DNA from: Candidatus Eiseniibacteriota bacterium
GTDB taxonomy: Bacteria > Eisenbacteria > RBG-16-71-46 > CAIMUX01 > VGJL01
Direction of reading: 5' to 3'
DNA length: 5,236 bases
Assembly (NCBI GenBank): GCA_014729455.1
Contig: WJJW01000447.1
Coordinates: 1-5,236, forward strand
The translations under genes were made by a program, and so were the position numbers. A model generated the notes under the pieces. The model did no database searches, was not told the origin of the DNA, and was given only the letters and a program-made list of their open reading frames with translations. Shown in pieces: positions 3,905 through 5,236 of this stretch. How positions within the stretch are numbered: position 1 is the first letter of the stretch; the number at the start of each line of letters is the position of its first letter.

Positions 3905-5236
3905 GCCGATTCCGCCTGCGCCGGAGCCTCCTCTGGACGTTCACCGGCGCGTTCCTCCTGGTTCTGCTCGTCGGGATCATCCTGCAGGGAACGCTCGTCG
4001 CGCTCGTCCTCGGCCCGGCGGCGCGGCATTGGCGGACGACCACGCGCAACGCCATCGCCCGCTCGGTCGCCGACCGGATCGAGGATGCGGTCGCCGCCGG
4101 ACAGACCGACCTGCAGCCGATCGTCCGGGACGCCGCCCTGCAGCAAGGGGGGCTCGTCGTGGTCTACCGGCCGATCGAGGGCCGGCCGGTCGGCAGCGGA
4201 GCGGACGGAGCCCCGCTCGGTGCCTTGGAGGAGAGGCCGTTCGGGCGGCCGGGACGGCGGGGGGGGCCGCAAGGACCTCTGCGCGGACCGTGGCGCCGGA
4301 CCGCCGGTGCGGCGGAGGTCGCCGTGGGGGGCGAGAAGATCGGAGACGTCTTCGTCCTGCCCCCGCGGCCCGATCCCGGCTTCCGGCTCGAAGGGGTCCG
4401 CCGTCCCTGGTTGCTGTTCCTCCCGCTGGCCGCTCTCCTGGCCGGAGCGGCCGGGTTCCTGCTGTTCCGACTGTTCGCGCGGCGTCTGGCGCACCTGGAG
4501 CAGAACGTGCGCCGGGTCGCGGAAGGGGATCTCGGCGCGGAGGTGACGGATCCGGGCAGCGACGAGATCGGACGGCTCGGGGCGAGCTTCAACCTAATGG
4601 CCCGCCGCCTCCGCGAGTCCCGCGACGCGCTGATCGCGGTCGACCGGCAGCGTCGCCGCTTCCTGGCCGACGTCACCCACGATCTGGCCACGCCGTTGAC
4701 CACGATCCGCGGATATGCCGAAACGCTCCGCGATCCGAAGGTGCCGAAGGATCCGGAGGAGATCGATCGGTACCTCCGCTTCATCCAGGAGGAAGCGGAT
4801 CGGATGGACGGTCTCGTCGCCGACCTGCTCGATCTCGCGCGGGTCGAGTCGGGTCAACGGCCGCTGGAGAGGGAAACGGTGGATCTGCGCGGGCTGGTCG
4901 CCGGCGAGGCGGCGCGGCTCCGGCCGCGGTTCCGGGAAGCCGGGATCGCCCTGGAGGGTCCGGAATCGGAGGGTCCGCCCGTCGAGGCAACCGTCGATCG
5001 GCGCCGGGTCGAGCAGCTCCTCGTCAACGTGTTGCAGAACGCGTTTCAGCACCTTCCGGGTGGGGGGATCGTCCGCGTCTCGGTCGGCCGATCGCCGGAA
5101 GACGGCGGGGAGATCCTCGTCGAGGACGACGGTCCGGGGTTCCGGGAGGAGGATCTTCCACACGTCTTCGAGCGATTCTACCGTGGCGATCCGGCGCGGC
5201 CGTCGGGAGGGACCGGGCTCGGCCTGGCGATCGTCC
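3901..5236 (+). CDS. Membrane sensor histidine kinase, C-terminus cut by window end
   Basis: The 445 visible residues begin with an arginine-rich N-terminus. A first membrane helix (about 11-37), an extracytoplasmic segment (38-168) and a second membrane helix (about 170-194) follow. After these come a HAMP domain (about 190-247), a HisKA domain with H260 in T-H-D-L-A-T-P-L, and an ATPase domain. That domain shows the N box with N376 and N380, the G1 box D410-G-P-G413, the F box F-E-R-F-Y (423-427) and the G2 box G-T-G-L-G-L (437-442). Only the last few residues are missing. The H box reads H-D-L-A-T-P-L where H-E-L-R-T-P-L is most common. The sensor segment has no recognised fold and includes a Gly/Arg/Pro-rich stretch at 115-133. 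The architecture resembles BaeS/CpxA-type envelope sensors. The GTG start has GGAGG four bases upstream and overlaps the regulator stop by four bases, making this its cognate kinase. Confidence 0.94.
   Translation, partial: MSRFRLRRSLLWTFTGAFLLVLLVGIILQGTLVALVLGPAARHWRTTTRNAIARSVADRIEDAVAAGQTDLQPIVRDAALQQGGLVVVYRPIEGRPVGSGADGAPLGALEERPFGRPGRRGGPQGPLRGPWRRTAGAAEVAVGGEKIGDVFVLPPRPDPGFRLEGVRRPWLLFLPLAALLAGAAGFLLFRLFARRLAHLEQNVRRVAEGDLGAEVTDPGSDEIGRLGASFNLMARRLRESRDALIAVDRQRRRFLADVTHDLATPLTTIRGYAETLRDPKVPKDPEEIDRYLRFIQEEADRMDGLVADLLDLARVESGQRPLERETVDLRGLVAGEAARLRPRFREAGIALEGPESEGPPVEATVDRRRVEQLLVNVLQNAFQHLPGGGIVRVSVGRSPEDGGEILVEDDGPGFREEDLPHVFERFYRGDPARPSGGTGLGLAIV
4243..4266 (+). other. G-quadruplex motif ending in a run of eight G, inside the kinase gene
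   Basis: G-tracts at 4243-4245, 4251-4253, 4259-4261 and 4264-4266 are separated by loops of 5, 5 and 2 bases. The last two tracts belong to one 8-G run (4259-4266). It encodes residues 115-122 of the extracytoplasmic Gly/Arg/Pro-rich stretch. The frame is open on both sides, so the run is in register as given. Homopolymers like this can slip in replication or be miscounted in sequencing. Confidence 0.45.

Overview
The window is GC-rich throughout, with G/C-ending codons, and carries six genes, all on the + strand. The two at the ends are cut by the window edges. The organism is a high-GC bacterium. A DUF3857-type protein, a small RRM protein, a single-domain ADP-ribosylglycohydrolase and an OmpR/HAMP two-component pair together suggest an Acidobacteriota, Myxococcota/Desulfobacterota-like or Eisenbacteria-like lineage. 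This placement is inference only. No mobile element, CRISPR array, tRNA or rRNA was seen.

Layout. Positions 1-285 hold the C-terminus of a probable DUF3857/transglutaminase-like protein. Positions 286-628 hold no convincing gene and look like a promoter plus a structured 5' leader. A 93-residue single-RRM RNA-binding protein follows (629-910), then a short spacer containing a strong GC hairpin that overlaps a G-quadruplex motif. Next is translation initiation factor IF-1 (infA, 990-1286), which starts at TTG behind a strong Shine-Dalgarno and carries a 27-residue, Arg/Lys-rich N-terminal extension. A probable separate transcription unit holds an ADP-ribosylglycohydrolase-family protein (1457-2407). 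After a 106-bp gap comes a tightly packed three-gene unit: a YdhR-like/VOC two-domain protein (2514-3215), an OmpR/PhoB-type response regulator (3215-3904, 1-nt overlap) and a HAMP-type sensor histidine kinase (3901-5236, 4-nt overlap, cut by the window end).

How the genes may work together. The RRM protein and IF-1 form a plausible translation/cold-adaptation pair, because both families act on RNA or the 30S subunit and both are known cold-induced genes in some bacteria. The VOC protein is translationally coupled to the regulator and kinase, so it is probably a co-regulated small-molecule enzyme or an accessory to the signalling pathway. The ADP-ribosylglycohydrolase has no partner transferase in view. 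The most distinctive points are the extended IF-1 with its cluster of AGG/AGA codons, the structured leader and the hairpin/G-quadruplex spacer around the RRM gene, and the coupling of a two-domain VOC protein to a two-component system.
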